The notes beneath the pieces were generated by a model that made no database searches, was not told the origin of the DNA, and saw only the letters and a program-made list of their open reading frames with translations. A stretch of DNA of 36,185 bases from JAPEKQ01 sp964516845. Its GTDB lineage: Bacteria; Joyebacterota; Joyebacteria; Joyebacterales; Joyebacteraceae. Position numbers and translations under genes: made by a program. The stretch is from the NCBI GenBank assembly GCA_964516845.1, contig CAZEXP010000022.1:1-36185 (forward strand), given 5' to 3'. Of the stretch, positions 1 to 7,337 are shown piece by piece (the stretch's first letter is position 1; each line of letters opens with the position of its first letter).

Positions 1-320
1 AGCTCGGGAATCTCCGGACGGCCGAAGACGACGCGCGTGAGATGGCCGATGACGAATCCGATCAGAATGACCATCACGAGGTGTCGGCGTCCGTAGAGCA
101 GCATGAACTGGCCCATCAGCCTCACGATGAGGAACGTGATGAGCGCCGCGCCGATCGTGCCGATGACGCGCCACGGTTCACCGAGCGCGAGCGCGAGGTA
201 GCCGGGAACGACCATGCCCCCCGCCGCGAGGCCGAAGGCCTCAGAGAAGATGAGACTGATGACGAGACCCAGACCGACAGCGGTCGGGACGGTCTTCGCG
301 CCATCGAGGAGTTCTATCAC
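1..320 (-). CDS. pgsC: PgsC (CapC) family poly-gamma-glutamate synthesis membrane protein, C-terminus cut by window edge
   Basis: The frame opens with GTG at 320 and runs off the left edge (106 codons visible). The GTG overlaps the pgsB stop in a GTGA junction, so translation is probably coupled. The peptide is hydrophobic, with membrane segments at about residues 13-30, 50-70 and 76-95, and carries the family signature GGMVVPGYLALAL near residue 35. In known capB/capC (pgsB/pgsC) systems, PgsC is the small integral membrane partner of the PgsB ligase in polymerising or exporting poly-gamma-glutamate. The GTG start makes it easy to miss. The call rests on the motif plus the tight linkage to pgsB; the C-terminus is not visible. 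Confidence 0.85.
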   Translation of the reverse strand, partial: MIELLDGAKTVPTAVGLGLVISLIFSEAFGLAAGGMVVPGYLALALGEPWRVIGTIGAALITFLIVRLMGQFMLLYGRRHLVMVILIGFVIGHLTRVVFGRPEIPE

Positions 321-1486
321 GTCCGTTCGCTCCTCTCCCTGAACAGCGAGACGATCTCTCCGCCGGTCCCGCCGATGTTGCCGACGCCGATCACCATCGA
401 CCGGTCGGTTGTAAGCTCGAGGATCTTGTTGAAGACCTCGGTCGCGCTCCTGCCGCCGAGGTCGATGAGTTTCGATGCGGGGACGCCGAGCTTGATAGCG
501 CCCGACTTCACAACACCCGTCATGCCGCCGGTCAGGATGAAGTGGTCGGCGTCGAGGTCCTTCGCGACGATCTCGCCGAACTGAAGCGCCCGGTCTGGCC
601 GGTCGGCGCGCATGCTGACGATACCGATGACCTTCCTGCCCGCGTCGGACCGGGGCTCGACCGCGTTCCAGACGGCCGCCGTCGATTCGCGGTCGTTGGC
701 GGCGAACGCATTGACGAATTCAATGGTCCGACCTTCGATCTCCACGCGCTGGATCGTGAGAGCGCCGATATCGGGCTGCGCCGTCCGCATGCCCTCGAGC
801 GCGACGTTCCGCGCCACGCCGAGCTTCTCGCAGACGGCGAGCGCCAGCGCGATGTTCTCCCGGTGCTCGACGTAGTCGAACCCGTGTGCGATGTCCGCGG
901 GGTAGTCCTTCTCGTGGATCTCATGATACTCGGAGCCGAGCTCCTCCGCCGCTTCTCGCATCGGGGCGTTCCGCTCGTGCTCAGCGGTATAGAAGGCAGT
1001 CCCTTTCGGCACGGTGCCGGCGAGCGCCGCGGCGACGTCGTCGACGGTGGGACCCATGACGTCGAGGTGATCCGGCCGGGCGTTCGTGATAACACCGACC
1101 GCGGCCTTGACGATGCGACGCTCGCTCATGAACTGGAGCGCCGGCTGAAGCGCCATGCACTCGATGACGAGCGCCCGGCTGCCCTCGCGGGCAGCCCTGT
1201 GCACGACGCCGATCTGCTCACGGATATTCGGGGGGCCGGGCCGCGAGACCGGTTCCTCGGTCCCGTCCGGATGGATGTACCGGGCGGCTGAGCCCGTGGT
1301 CTTGGCGGACGTACGGATGCCGCCGGCCCGGAGGCCCGCCGCGATGAGACGTGTGACCGAGGACTTGCCGCGTGTTCCGTTGACGTGGACGCGAATGGGC
1401 ACCGCCTGGAGGTTCCGAAGGTGGAAGCGGTACTCCAGGATGCCATAAAGAAAGTAGGCGAGTGCGAGTATGAGGACGAAGAACAT
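317..1486 (-). CDS. pgsB: PgsB (CapB) poly-gamma-glutamate synthase, Mur-ligase-like ATPase
   Basis: A 389-residue protein, the usual size for PgsB. One N-terminal membrane helix (about residues 1-17) is followed by the Mur-ligase type P-loop NGTRGKSS at 36-43. Further motifs include a CMALQP segment, TNARPDHLDVMG at about 137 (conserved in CapB proteins) and a C-terminal GVGNIGGTG. The family forms amide bonds between glutamates at the inner face of the membrane using ATP, together with PgsC. A GAGG lies about 9 nt upstream of the ATG. It is the first gene of an operon with overlapping pgsC, read from a promoter at 1625-1653. The product could be a capsule or released polymer; pgsA is not visible here. 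Confidence 0.93.
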   Translation of the reverse strand: MFFVLILALAYFLYGILEYRFHLRNLQAVPIRVHVNGTRGKSSVTRLIAAGLRAGGIRTSAKTTGSAARYIHPDGTEEPVSRPGPPNIREQIGVVHRAAREGSRALVIECMALQPALQFMSERRIVKAAVGVITNARPDHLDVMGPTVDDVAAALAGTVPKGTAFYTAEHERNAPMREAAEELGSEYHEIHEKDYPADIAHGFDYVEHRENIALALAVCEKLGVARNVALEGMRTAQPDIGALTIQRVEIEGRTIEFVNAFAANDRESTAAVWNAVEPRSDAGRKVIGIVSMRADRPDRALQFGEIVAKDLDADHFILTGGMTGVVKSGAIKLGVPASKLIDLGGRSATEVFNKILELTTDRSMVIGVGNIGGTGGEIVSLFRERSERT

Positions 1487-1624
1487 TCAGCGCGTCCCTC
1501 GGAGAGACCGGACTTCATGAAGCGACCGGACCACATAGAGAATCGCCGACCTTCGACATCGCGGTCAGCAACCCGAATCCCTCCCGACGCGGGCCGCCTT
1601 GGCGATGCGAAGCCGGCAACGAGA

Positions 1625-1653
1625 AGCCTATCAGAGGAACAGGATGGTGTCAA
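1625..1653 (-). promoter_or_regulatory. sigma70-type promoter for pgsBC
   Basis: On the minus strand, consensus TTGACA (1648-1653), a 17-bp spacer and TAGGCT (1625-1630). It lies directly after the terminator of the preceding gene and about 140 bp before the pgsB ATG, so the leader would be about 130 nt. The -35 box matches fully; the -10 box matches at 3 of 6 positions. Confidence 0.55.
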
Positions 1654-1664
1654 CCAAGAACGCG

Positions 1665-1696
1665 ACGAGGCCCCGCGCCAGTGCGCGGGGCCTCGT
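1665..1696 (-). terminator. Hairpin terminator after the FG-GAP gene
   Basis: A perfect 14-bp stem (ACGAGGCCCCGCGC) with a 4-nt loop, 31 nt beyond the stop codon at 1727. It is followed on the minus strand by CGCGTTCTTGG, so the U-tract is weak. It separates this gene from pgsBC. Confidence 0.7.
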
Positions 1697-1726
1697 AATG
1701 CCAACTCGCTGCGTGTCGTGGGCGGA

Positions 1727-2643
1727 TCAGCGATAGAGCGCCTTGATCTGCCCCCAGCTCGTGGGTTCCACGGGTACCACGCCGTCATTCAAGTAGAAGA
1801 GATTCTCGCCGAATCCAACTGCCAGGAACATATCCAGGTCGCCGTCGCCGTCCATGTCAGCGAGCTCGATGCCCTTGCCGTAACGGTCGGGTGGAACCTC
1901 CGGCCCGACGATCATCTGTGGATTCTCCTCAAATGCGAAAGACTGTGAGGTCCCGACGTTTTCGTAGCACTCCGGCTGGGTGTCGTTCGTGACCCTCACA
2001 AAGTCCAAGTCTCCGTCACCGTCAAGATCACCGAGTGCGTGTCTCGCATTGGAGCCGAGCATCGGGACTTCCATGATCTGCCCCTCATACTCGAAGCTCG
2101 GAGCCGTCGCTGTGCCAACATTGCGAGCGAACAGCGTCCGACCGGTGGTTCCCGCGTACAGGAGGTCCAAATCGCCGTCGGCATCGAGATCACCGAAGCN
2201 NNNNNNNNNNNNNNNNNNNNNNNNNNNNNNNNNNNNNNNNNNNNNNNNNNNNNNNNNNNNNNNNNNNNNNNNNNNNNNNNNNNNNNNNNNNNNNNNNNNG
2301 TGGTTCCCGCGTACAGGAGGTCCAAATCGCCGTCGGCATCGAGATCACCGAAGCTACCGCACCGAGAAGGGCAATCGATAATCTCCGCGAACTGGCTCAG
2401 GTCCAGTTGCCATGTCGGAGAGGCAGACCCCCCGGCATTCCAGTACACGCGCACAGGCTCAAGTCCAAGGAGAACCAGATCCTCGTCTCCGTCGCAATCC
2501 AAGTCCCCTGCACACATCCAGCTGCTCGCCCCTTGCGGTGCCCAGTCATGTGCGGGCGTCCAGTAGATGGTGGCCCCGGAGCTGACAGGCATGATTGAGA
2601 GGAGCGTGCAAGCCAGTCCCGTAAGAATCACTGCTGTCTTCAT
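1727..2643 (-). CDS. Secreted FG-GAP/VCBS-repeat protein, split by an assembly gap
   Basis: The ATG at 2643 is preceded by GGGGGTGG and opens a signal peptide (MKTAVILTGLACTLLSIMPVSSGA). The body has four Asp-rich repeat loops of the type GDLDxDGDxDL (FG-GAP/VCBS, calcium-binding beta-propeller blades), with short blade sequences ending in YWNAG or ARNVG. As written the reading frame breaks at the N run. If one 55-bp copy and the 100 N are removed, the two halves join in frame into a protein of about 253 residues. It ends TSWGQIKALYR and, unlike the other secreted proteins here, has no FlgD-like tail. Four loops are few for a full propeller. No enzymatic function is evident; surface adhesion or matrix binding would be a guess. 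Confidence 0.75.
2145..2199. repeat. 55-bp duplicated contig end, left copy
   Basis: Identical over 55 bp to 2300-2354 and directly abutting the N run. Best read as an unresolved overlap of two contigs and not as a biological repeat. Confidence 0.9.
2200..2299. other. Assembly gap of exactly 100 N
   Basis: One hundred N bases, the conventional length for a gap of unknown size, flanked by identical 55-bp sequences. The true gap is probably negative (an overlap). Confidence 0.95.
2300..2354. repeat. 55-bp duplicated contig end, right copy
   Basis: Identical to 2145-2199. Collapsing the two restores the frame of the FG-GAP gene: the two coding halves are offset by 488 bp, and 488 minus 155 is divisible by three. 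Confidence 0.9.
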
Positions 2644-2789
2644 GGTGTCCACCCCCATTCCGGGGAATCACTCAGCTGCTCTGCCCCGATCTCGATCTCC
2701 ACCTTGGCAGCGTGACCGATGCCCGCGGAGCAGAACAGCAGGACAAGGACTACAATATCGTTCAGTACCCAGTTTACCACCCCCCCCAT
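2640..2789 (-). CDS. Possible small secreted or membrane peptide overlapping the FG-GAP start
   Basis: A 49-codon frame with one hydrophobic stretch (about residues 8-25, signal-peptide-like, ending SAGIGHAAK) and a short acidic tail ending WGWTP. Its stop codon overlaps the ATG of the FG-GAP gene in an ATGA junction, which argues for coupling. No ribosome binding site is visible before its ATG, and the frame stays open upstream to about 2882 without a better start. It could be the remnant of a longer secreted protein or chance. The rest of 2790-2918 shows no other feature. Confidence 0.25.
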   Translation of the reverse strand: MGGVVNWVLNDIVVLVLLFCSAGIGHAAKVEIEIGAEQLSDSPEWGWTP

Positions 2790-2918
2790 CAAAATGTCAC
2801 GATGACTTCGCCCTCGCTCTGCCGAGGATCGCCCATCTGGCAGGAGCCCGGCGCCGCGCGAGCCGCCCTTGCTACCGTGCATCGGCGGCTCTGACCTTCG
2901 CTCTCTCGCAAACGTGAA

Positions 2919-2948
2919 AGCGGGCCCGCCACAAAGGGCGGGCCCGCT
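2919..2948 (-). terminator. Terminator of the M16 peptidase operon
   Basis: A 12-bp GC-rich stem (AGCGGGCCCGCC) with a 6-nt loop, 61 nt beyond the stop at 3009. On the minus strand it is followed by TTCACGTTTG. Confidence 0.75.
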
Positions 2949-3008
2949 GTTGCTTCATTCGCTCTCTGGTCGGTCCGGCGGTGCCCGGTCCGACTCGACT
3001 GCCTGCGT

Positions 3009-4457
3009 CTAGTCCAGCTCGATCACATGCACCGCGCCGAAGTGGGACATCGGCTGGTCGAAGAGCTCCTCATTGCCGACGACGAGGATAGTCAAGCCGT
3101 CCGGGTGGAGGTACTCCGCCGCCGCGGCCTTGACATCCGCGAGCGTGAGGTTCGCGAGCGCCTCCAGATCACGCTCCGGCGTGTCGAGCGGCCGACCCTG
3201 GAACTTGAGGTTGACCAGGCGGCTGACCACGGCTGACTTCGAGTCGTAGTCGAACACTGATGTGTTGATGTAGCTGTCGACGGCCCGATTGAACTCATCC
3301 TGCGTCGGACCCTCGTCACGCATCTGACGGATGAGGTCGAGGATCAGCGTGATCGCCCGGCCCGTCGCCTCGGCCTTCGTCTGTGACGATGCTCTGAAGA
3401 GACCGTACCCGAACGCGTCGTGTCCGTACTGCGAGTAGGCCGAGTACGCCAGCCCCTCGTCGGTGCGGACCTTCTGCGTGATGCGCGACGTGAAACTGCC
3501 GCCGCCCAGCACGAAGTTCATGATCGAGACCGGGATGCGGTTCTCATCGAGCGAGTTCATGCCCAGATGCCCGATCAGGATGACGCCCTGATTGAGGTCC
3601 TTCTCCGCGTAGTAGACACCGGGCTCATACGTCAGCTCGATCTCCGGCTCCGGCTGGAAGACGACGTTCGCCGGCTGCCAGTCCGCAAGCGCCGTGTCCA
3701 GCGCGGTGGTGATCTCGTCCTTCGTCACATCGCCCGAAACGCCGATGATGGCCGTGTTCGGATGGTAGTACTGGCCGTAGAACCACGAGGCGTCGTCTCT
3801 CGTGAGACCTTCCACGGTCTCGACGGTCGAGCGCCAGGCCATCGGATGATCGCCGTATAGGATGCTCCTGAACTCGCGATTGGCGATACCCCGCGGGTCG
3901 TCGTTCTCGCGTCTGATGTCCTCGAGCATCGTGCTCTTCCGAAGCTCGACCTGCTCCTCGGGGAACAGCGGATGCGAGAGAAGGTCGCCGAGGATGTCCA
4001 GACAGAGTCCGAGGTCCTTCGTGAGGCAGTTCACGCGGACGGTCACGGCGCGGTCTTCGCTCACACCGCCTCCCCGACTGAACATGCCGCCGCCACCGCC
4101 GCCGAATTCAACGGACGCGCTGACGAATTCCAACTCCTCATTGATCCGCTCCGCCGGCCAGTTCTCGCTCCCGCCGTTGCGGATGACCCACGAGGTCAGC
4201 CCCGCCAGTCCGGTCTTCTCTTTGGGCGGCGCGGACACCGGAATGACCATGTAGATCTCCACGACCGGCACTTCGTGATCCTCAACGAAGAACCCGGTCA
4301 TCCCGTTCTCGAATGTCATCTCTTCATACGCGAGCGGCTCGATCGTGAGCTCCGGGAACTTGAGCTCGCTCGGGTGCTTGACCTGTCCTGCCGTGGCCGG
4401 GCATGCGATGAGCGCGGCCGCGACCAGGACCAGGGCTATCATGAGTGTTCTTCTCAT
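3009..4457 (-). CDS. M16-family peptidase homologue lacking the zinc site (regulatory subunit)
   Basis: 482 residues with a signal peptide (residues 1-23, ending CPATAG). The fold elements of M16 (insulinase/MPP) proteins are present: the N-terminal F-x-N-G-M-T strand (50-54), and a C-terminal VRTDEGLAYSAYSQY segment containing the Arg/Tyr pair that binds substrate backbone. Where active members have HxxEH, this one reads GLAGLTSWV (His to Gly86, Glu to Ser89, His to Trp90), so zinc cannot be bound. In two-subunit M16 enzymes such as MPP and its bacterial relatives, one subunit carries zinc and the other the Arg/Tyr site. The next gene upstream, 76 bp away, supplies a zinc subunit. A Gly-rich segment follows at about 117-124. 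Expected location is the periplasm or outside. Confidence 0.88.
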   Translation of the reverse strand: MRRTLMIALVLVAAALIACPATAGQVKHPSELKFPELTIEPLAYEEMTFENGMTGFFVEDHEVPVVEIYMVIPVSAPPKEKTGLAGLTSWVIRNGGSENWPAERINEELEFVSASVEFGGGGGGMFSRGGGVSEDRAVTVRVNCLTKDLGLCLDILGDLLSHPLFPEEQVELRKSTMLEDIRRENDDPRGIANREFRSILYGDHPMAWRSTVETVEGLTRDDASWFYGQYYHPNTAIIGVSGDVTKDEITTALDTALADWQPANVVFQPEPEIELTYEPGVYYAEKDLNQGVILIGHLGMNSLDENRIPVSIMNFVLGGGSFTSRITQKVRTDEGLAYSAYSQYGHDAFGYGLFRASSQTKAEATGRAITLILDLIRQMRDEGPTQDEFNRAVDSYINTSVFDYDSKSAVVSRLVNLKFQGRPLDTPERDLEALANLTLADVKAAAAEYLHPDGLTILVVGNEELFDQPMSHFGAVHVIELD

Positions 4458-4533
4458 CGTGATCTCCTTGGTATTGCCCGCCGACTACTGTGGCGGGATC
4501 AGCTGCCGGACTACGTCGGCAGCCGGCCCTAGC

Positions 4534-6444
4534 CTAGCTCTTCACCGGCGCGTCGCTGCCGCCTTCGTGAATCTCTTCCTCACCCACCGGCTCGCCCTGC
4601 GAGGCCTTCATCCGCGCCCAGAGCTCCGCCGCCATCGCCTGGCGCTCGGCCTCGCTCGCGGACTGGAAGCTCATCATCAGGCTCTGCTGCTCGGCCTCCG
4701 ACAGGTTCATCATGACCCAGCCCATCAGCTCGCGCATATCGATGCCCGCATCCCCACCGCCGTCCTCGGACACCGTCTCGACAAGCCACCCGACCGTTCG
4801 GTTGTCCTCGGTGAAGTACTTCTCGGCGACGCGCTTCACATCCGCCGGAGTGACCGTCTTCGACCGCTCGACGTCCCTGAGAAGCTCGTGCCAGTCACCG
4901 CGGAGCGCCGCGTAGAACCCCACGCGGAACGCCAGACCCATGTTCGAGCCAAGCGCGCGGACGAGCTCGGCGTCGGTGCGGTTCCAGACCCGCTCGATCT
5001 CGCGTTCGGTCACTCCCTCGGTCTTGATGCGATCGAGTTCGGCATAGATGGCCGCCTCGACCTCATCGAGCGTGTGCGGCTCCTTGGGGTCAGCGTAGAA
5101 CTGGAAGATCGGGTCCAGACGGTTGCCCGGACCGATGCCGGCGCCCGGCGCCCGGCGTGTCAGACCCTGGTCCTCGTAGATGCTCTTGTAGAATCTGCTC
5201 GTGCGCCCGTCCGAGAGGATCGAGGAAAGAATCTCGAGAGCGTAGGCGTCCGGATGCGGCGCCTTCGGAACGTGATAACCGATGGTCAGCGAGGGCTTCG
5301 CGTCGAGCTTGACGACCAATCGCCGCTCGCCCTGCTGAGCGGGCTCGACGTCAGTGATGTCAGGAAGCGACTCGCCCGGCGGGACGTCGCCGAAGTACTT
5401 CCCGGCCATCTTCCTGACCTCATCAAAGTCCACGTCGCCGACGATGATGCCGGTAGCGTTCTGCGCGCTGTAGAACTTGTGGAAGTAGTCCATGAGGTCC
5501 TGCCGCGTGATGTTCTCGATGTCGGTCATCCAACCGAGAACGGGGCTACCGTACATGCACGCGGTGTAAGCGGTCGCCATGAACATCTCGTCGAGGACGT
5601 CCTCCGGCTCGTTCTCGCTCATCCGCCGCTCCTCCATGACGACATCCTTCTCGGAGTAGAACTCGCGGAACGTCGAGTTCTTCATGCGATCGGACTCCAT
5701 GAGCATCCAGAGCTCGAGACGGTTCGCGGGGATGTATGCGAAGTAGAACGTCGCATCATAGGACGTTCCGGCGTTAAGCATCCGAGCGCCGTTGTTGACG
5801 TAGGTCTCCCAGAACTCGTTGCTGATGATGAGCTCGCGGTGCTCGGCCATCGTGTCGTAGAGGTCCATCTCGAGACGCTTGAGGTCGAGGTAGCGTTCGT
5901 AGTAGTTGACGCCCTCGAACTCGACGAGCGAGTAGACGTCGAGCATCTCAGGTGTCGGACCGGACTCGATCATCTTCTCGATGAGGAGCTCGAGTTCGAG
6001 CGCGTGGTCGGCGCCCGTGACCTCGCGGTCCTCCTCGGAGAAGGATGAGATGATCTCGGCTGCATACTCATCGAAGAAGTCGATCCGCCAGGTCTCGATC
6101 TCATGACGGACGTCGCGGGCGGCCACGGCCAGCTGGTCCTCGCGCTCGAGCAGTGGCTTCTCCTTCTTGTAGTCCTTCGTCCCGACCGTCTCGGTGCCCT
6201 TGAACAGCATGTGCTCGAGAAGATGCGAGATACCGGTGGTGCCGGAGCGCTCGTAGATGCTCCCAACCTTGAAGGCGACAGCACCGAAGGCGACCGGAGC
6301 CTCGTGCCGCTCGACGACAATGAAGTGCATGCCGTTGTCGAGCGTGAACTCCTGCACCTTCTCCTCGAGTGTCTGCGCGAACGCGGTGCCGGCGATTGCC
6401 AGGACCAGAACGAGCGCGACGGACACGAGCGAGACTCGCCGCAT
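4534..6444 (-). CDS. Secreted M16-family zinc metallopeptidase, catalytic subunit
   Basis: The ATG at 6444 is chosen because AAAGGAG lies 9 nt upstream and a clean signal peptide follows (MRRVSLVSVALVLVLAIAGT, cut near AFAQ). The frame is open further upstream, but that extension is Arg-rich and not leader-like. The protein has 636 residues. The inverted zinc motif HLLEH is at 74-78, with a likely third ligand in VVMEERRMSENEP at about 240. The spacing between these is far longer than the roughly 76 residues common in the family: a charged helical insert (KKEKPLLEREDQL onward) fills it, as in some other bacterial M16 members. It is first in an operon with the zinc-less partner. The C-terminus is rich in Glu, Met and Gln. 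Confidence 0.92.
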   Translation of the reverse strand: MRRVSLVSVALVLVLAIAGTAFAQTLEEKVQEFTLDNGMHFIVVERHEAPVAFGAVAFKVGSIYERSGTTGISHLLEHMLFKGTETVGTKDYKKEKPLLEREDQLAVAARDVRHEIETWRIDFFDEYAAEIISSFSEEDREVTGADHALELELLIEKMIESGPTPEMLDVYSLVEFEGVNYYERYLDLKRLEMDLYDTMAEHRELIISNEFWETYVNNGARMLNAGTSYDATFYFAYIPANRLELWMLMESDRMKNSTFREFYSEKDVVMEERRMSENEPEDVLDEMFMATAYTACMYGSPVLGWMTDIENITRQDLMDYFHKFYSAQNATGIIVGDVDFDEVRKMAGKYFGDVPPGESLPDITDVEPAQQGERRLVVKLDAKPSLTIGYHVPKAPHPDAYALEILSSILSDGRTSRFYKSIYEDQGLTRRAPGAGIGPGNRLDPIFQFYADPKEPHTLDEVEAAIYAELDRIKTEGVTEREIERVWNRTDAELVRALGSNMGLAFRVGFYAALRGDWHELLRDVERSKTVTPADVKRVAEKYFTEDNRTVGWLVETVSEDGGGDAGIDMRELMGWVMMNLSEAEQQSLMMSFQSASEAERQAMAAELWARMKASQGEPVGEEEIHEGGSDAPVKS

Positions 6445-6527
6445 GGACGACTCCTTTCGTGTAGAGTGAGCGGCTCGGGGGCCGCCTCCCTTTCGTTTGT
6501 CTCTCAATGGTGCGCAGCGGTCCGACA

Positions 6528-6557
6528 AGGATACCGCGAGAGTGAACCCGGAATCAA
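6528..6557 (-). promoter_or_regulatory. Candidate promoter of the M16 operon
   Basis: Minus strand TTGATT (6552-6557), 18-bp spacer, TATCCT (6528-6533), each matching 4 of 6 consensus positions. It lies about 84 bp before the ATG at 6444. Confidence 0.35.
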
Positions 6558-6588
6558 GAAGCCTCCGGTGAGCCGTCCTGGCCGCCCG

Positions 6589-6628
6589 CCGCGACCGCTT
6601 GACTCCCCAGGCCGCGACCGCTTGACTC
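6589..6628. repeat. Two 17-bp direct repeats with a 23-bp period
   Basis: CCGCGACCGCTTGACTC occurs at 6589-6605 and 6612-6628. The second copy supplies the -35 box of the forward promoter. The spacing of about two helical turns fits a tandem protein-binding site. Confidence 0.6.
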
Positions 6629-6650
6629 AGACGCCACAGAGCCCTAGCAT
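6622..6650 (+). promoter_or_regulatory. Promoter of the FAH/M23 operon
   Basis: TTGACT (6622-6627), 17-bp spacer, TAGCAT (6645-6650), ending 30 bp before the ATG at 6681. The -35 box matches 5 of 6 positions, the -10 box 4 of 6. Confidence 0.55.
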
Positions 6651-6680
6651 CAGGCCTTCGGACCACTCACAGGGGGACAT

Positions 6681-7337
6681 ATGACACACATCAGGCTTGC
6701 CAGCCCCGGGGAAGAGCTCCGCGTCGGGAAGATCGTGGCGGTCGGCGCCAACTACAAAGCTCATATCATCGAGATGGGTCACGACATGCCCGAGGCCCCG
6801 ATGATCTTCCTCAAGCCGGCCACATCCATCATCCACGAGGGAACGCCGATCGTCTTCCCGACGACCGGCGCAGTCATGCATCACGAAGTGGAACTCGGAC
6901 TCGTCATCGGTGAGACATGCAAGGACGTGCCGGTGGGTGAAGCGGGCGGGATGATCCAGGCGTACTGCCTGGCGCTCGACATGACGCTCAGGGACGTTCA
7001 GCTCGACGCAATGAAGCGCGGGTGGCCGTGGGATACGGCCAAAGGATTCGACGGCGCCTGCCCACTCTCGGACGCGCTCCCGGTAGCCGACGTCACGGCG
7101 CTCTCGAACCTGGAACTCGGCCTCGAGGTCAACGGCGAGCCCCGTCAGAAGAGCAGCACGAACGACATGCTCTGGGGACCGGTCGAACTCGTCGCGATGC
7201 TCTCGCAGCACTTCACGCTCGAGCGCGGCGACATCATTCTGACCGGCACGCCTTCGGGTGTCGGCCCCGTCGTGCGCGGGGATGAGATCCGCGCGTGGTT
7301 GGGCGACGCTCTGGAGGTGTCGTTCGATGTGTCGTGA
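6681..7337 (+). CDS. Fumarylacetoacetate hydrolase (FAH) family protein, acylpyruvase/FAHD1-like
   Basis: 218 residues, a single FAH domain as in FAHD1/YcgM-type proteins. Visible features are VGANYKAHIIEMG (21-33, with the catalytic-loop His28), the metal ligands Glu69 and Glu71 in HHEVELG, Asp100 in ALDMTLRD, and the C-terminal GDIILTGTPSGVGP. These proteins use Mg2+ or Mn2+ to cleave C-C bonds of acylpyruvates or decarboxylate oxaloacetate in the cytoplasm; the substrate cannot be read from sequence. An AGGGGG lies 5 nt before the ATG. The stop overlaps the next gene by 11 bp, so the two are co-transcribed, though their jobs look unrelated. Confidence 0.9.
   Translation: MTHIRLASPGEELRVGKIVAVGANYKAHIIEMGHDMPEAPMIFLKPATSIIHEGTPIVFPTTGAVMHHEVELGLVIGETCKDVPVGEAGGMIQAYCLALDMTLRDVQLDAMKRGWPWDTAKGFDGACPLSDALPVADVTALSNLELGLEVNGEPRQKSSTNDMLWGPVELVAMLSQHFTLERGDIILTGTPSGVGPVVRGDEIRAWLGDALEVSFDVS

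Noticed and set aside
2145..2354. Real tandem duplication inside the FG-GAP gene
   Set aside because: The copies abut a 100-N gap, are exactly 55 bp and identical; collapsing them restores the frame.
4345..6048. Long plus-strand frame of 567 codons opposite the M16 gene
   Set aside because: Arg/His/Val-rich shadow of a GC-rich gene; the minus strand has signal peptide, motifs and a ribosome binding site. The same reasoning removes the long frames at 10016-11200, 13424-15181, 18596-19972, 21806-23548 and 31134-33524.
6445..6666. N-terminal extension of the catalytic M16 gene
   Set aside because: Arg-rich, crosses the promoter region, and a proper signal peptide with AAAGGAG begins at 6444.
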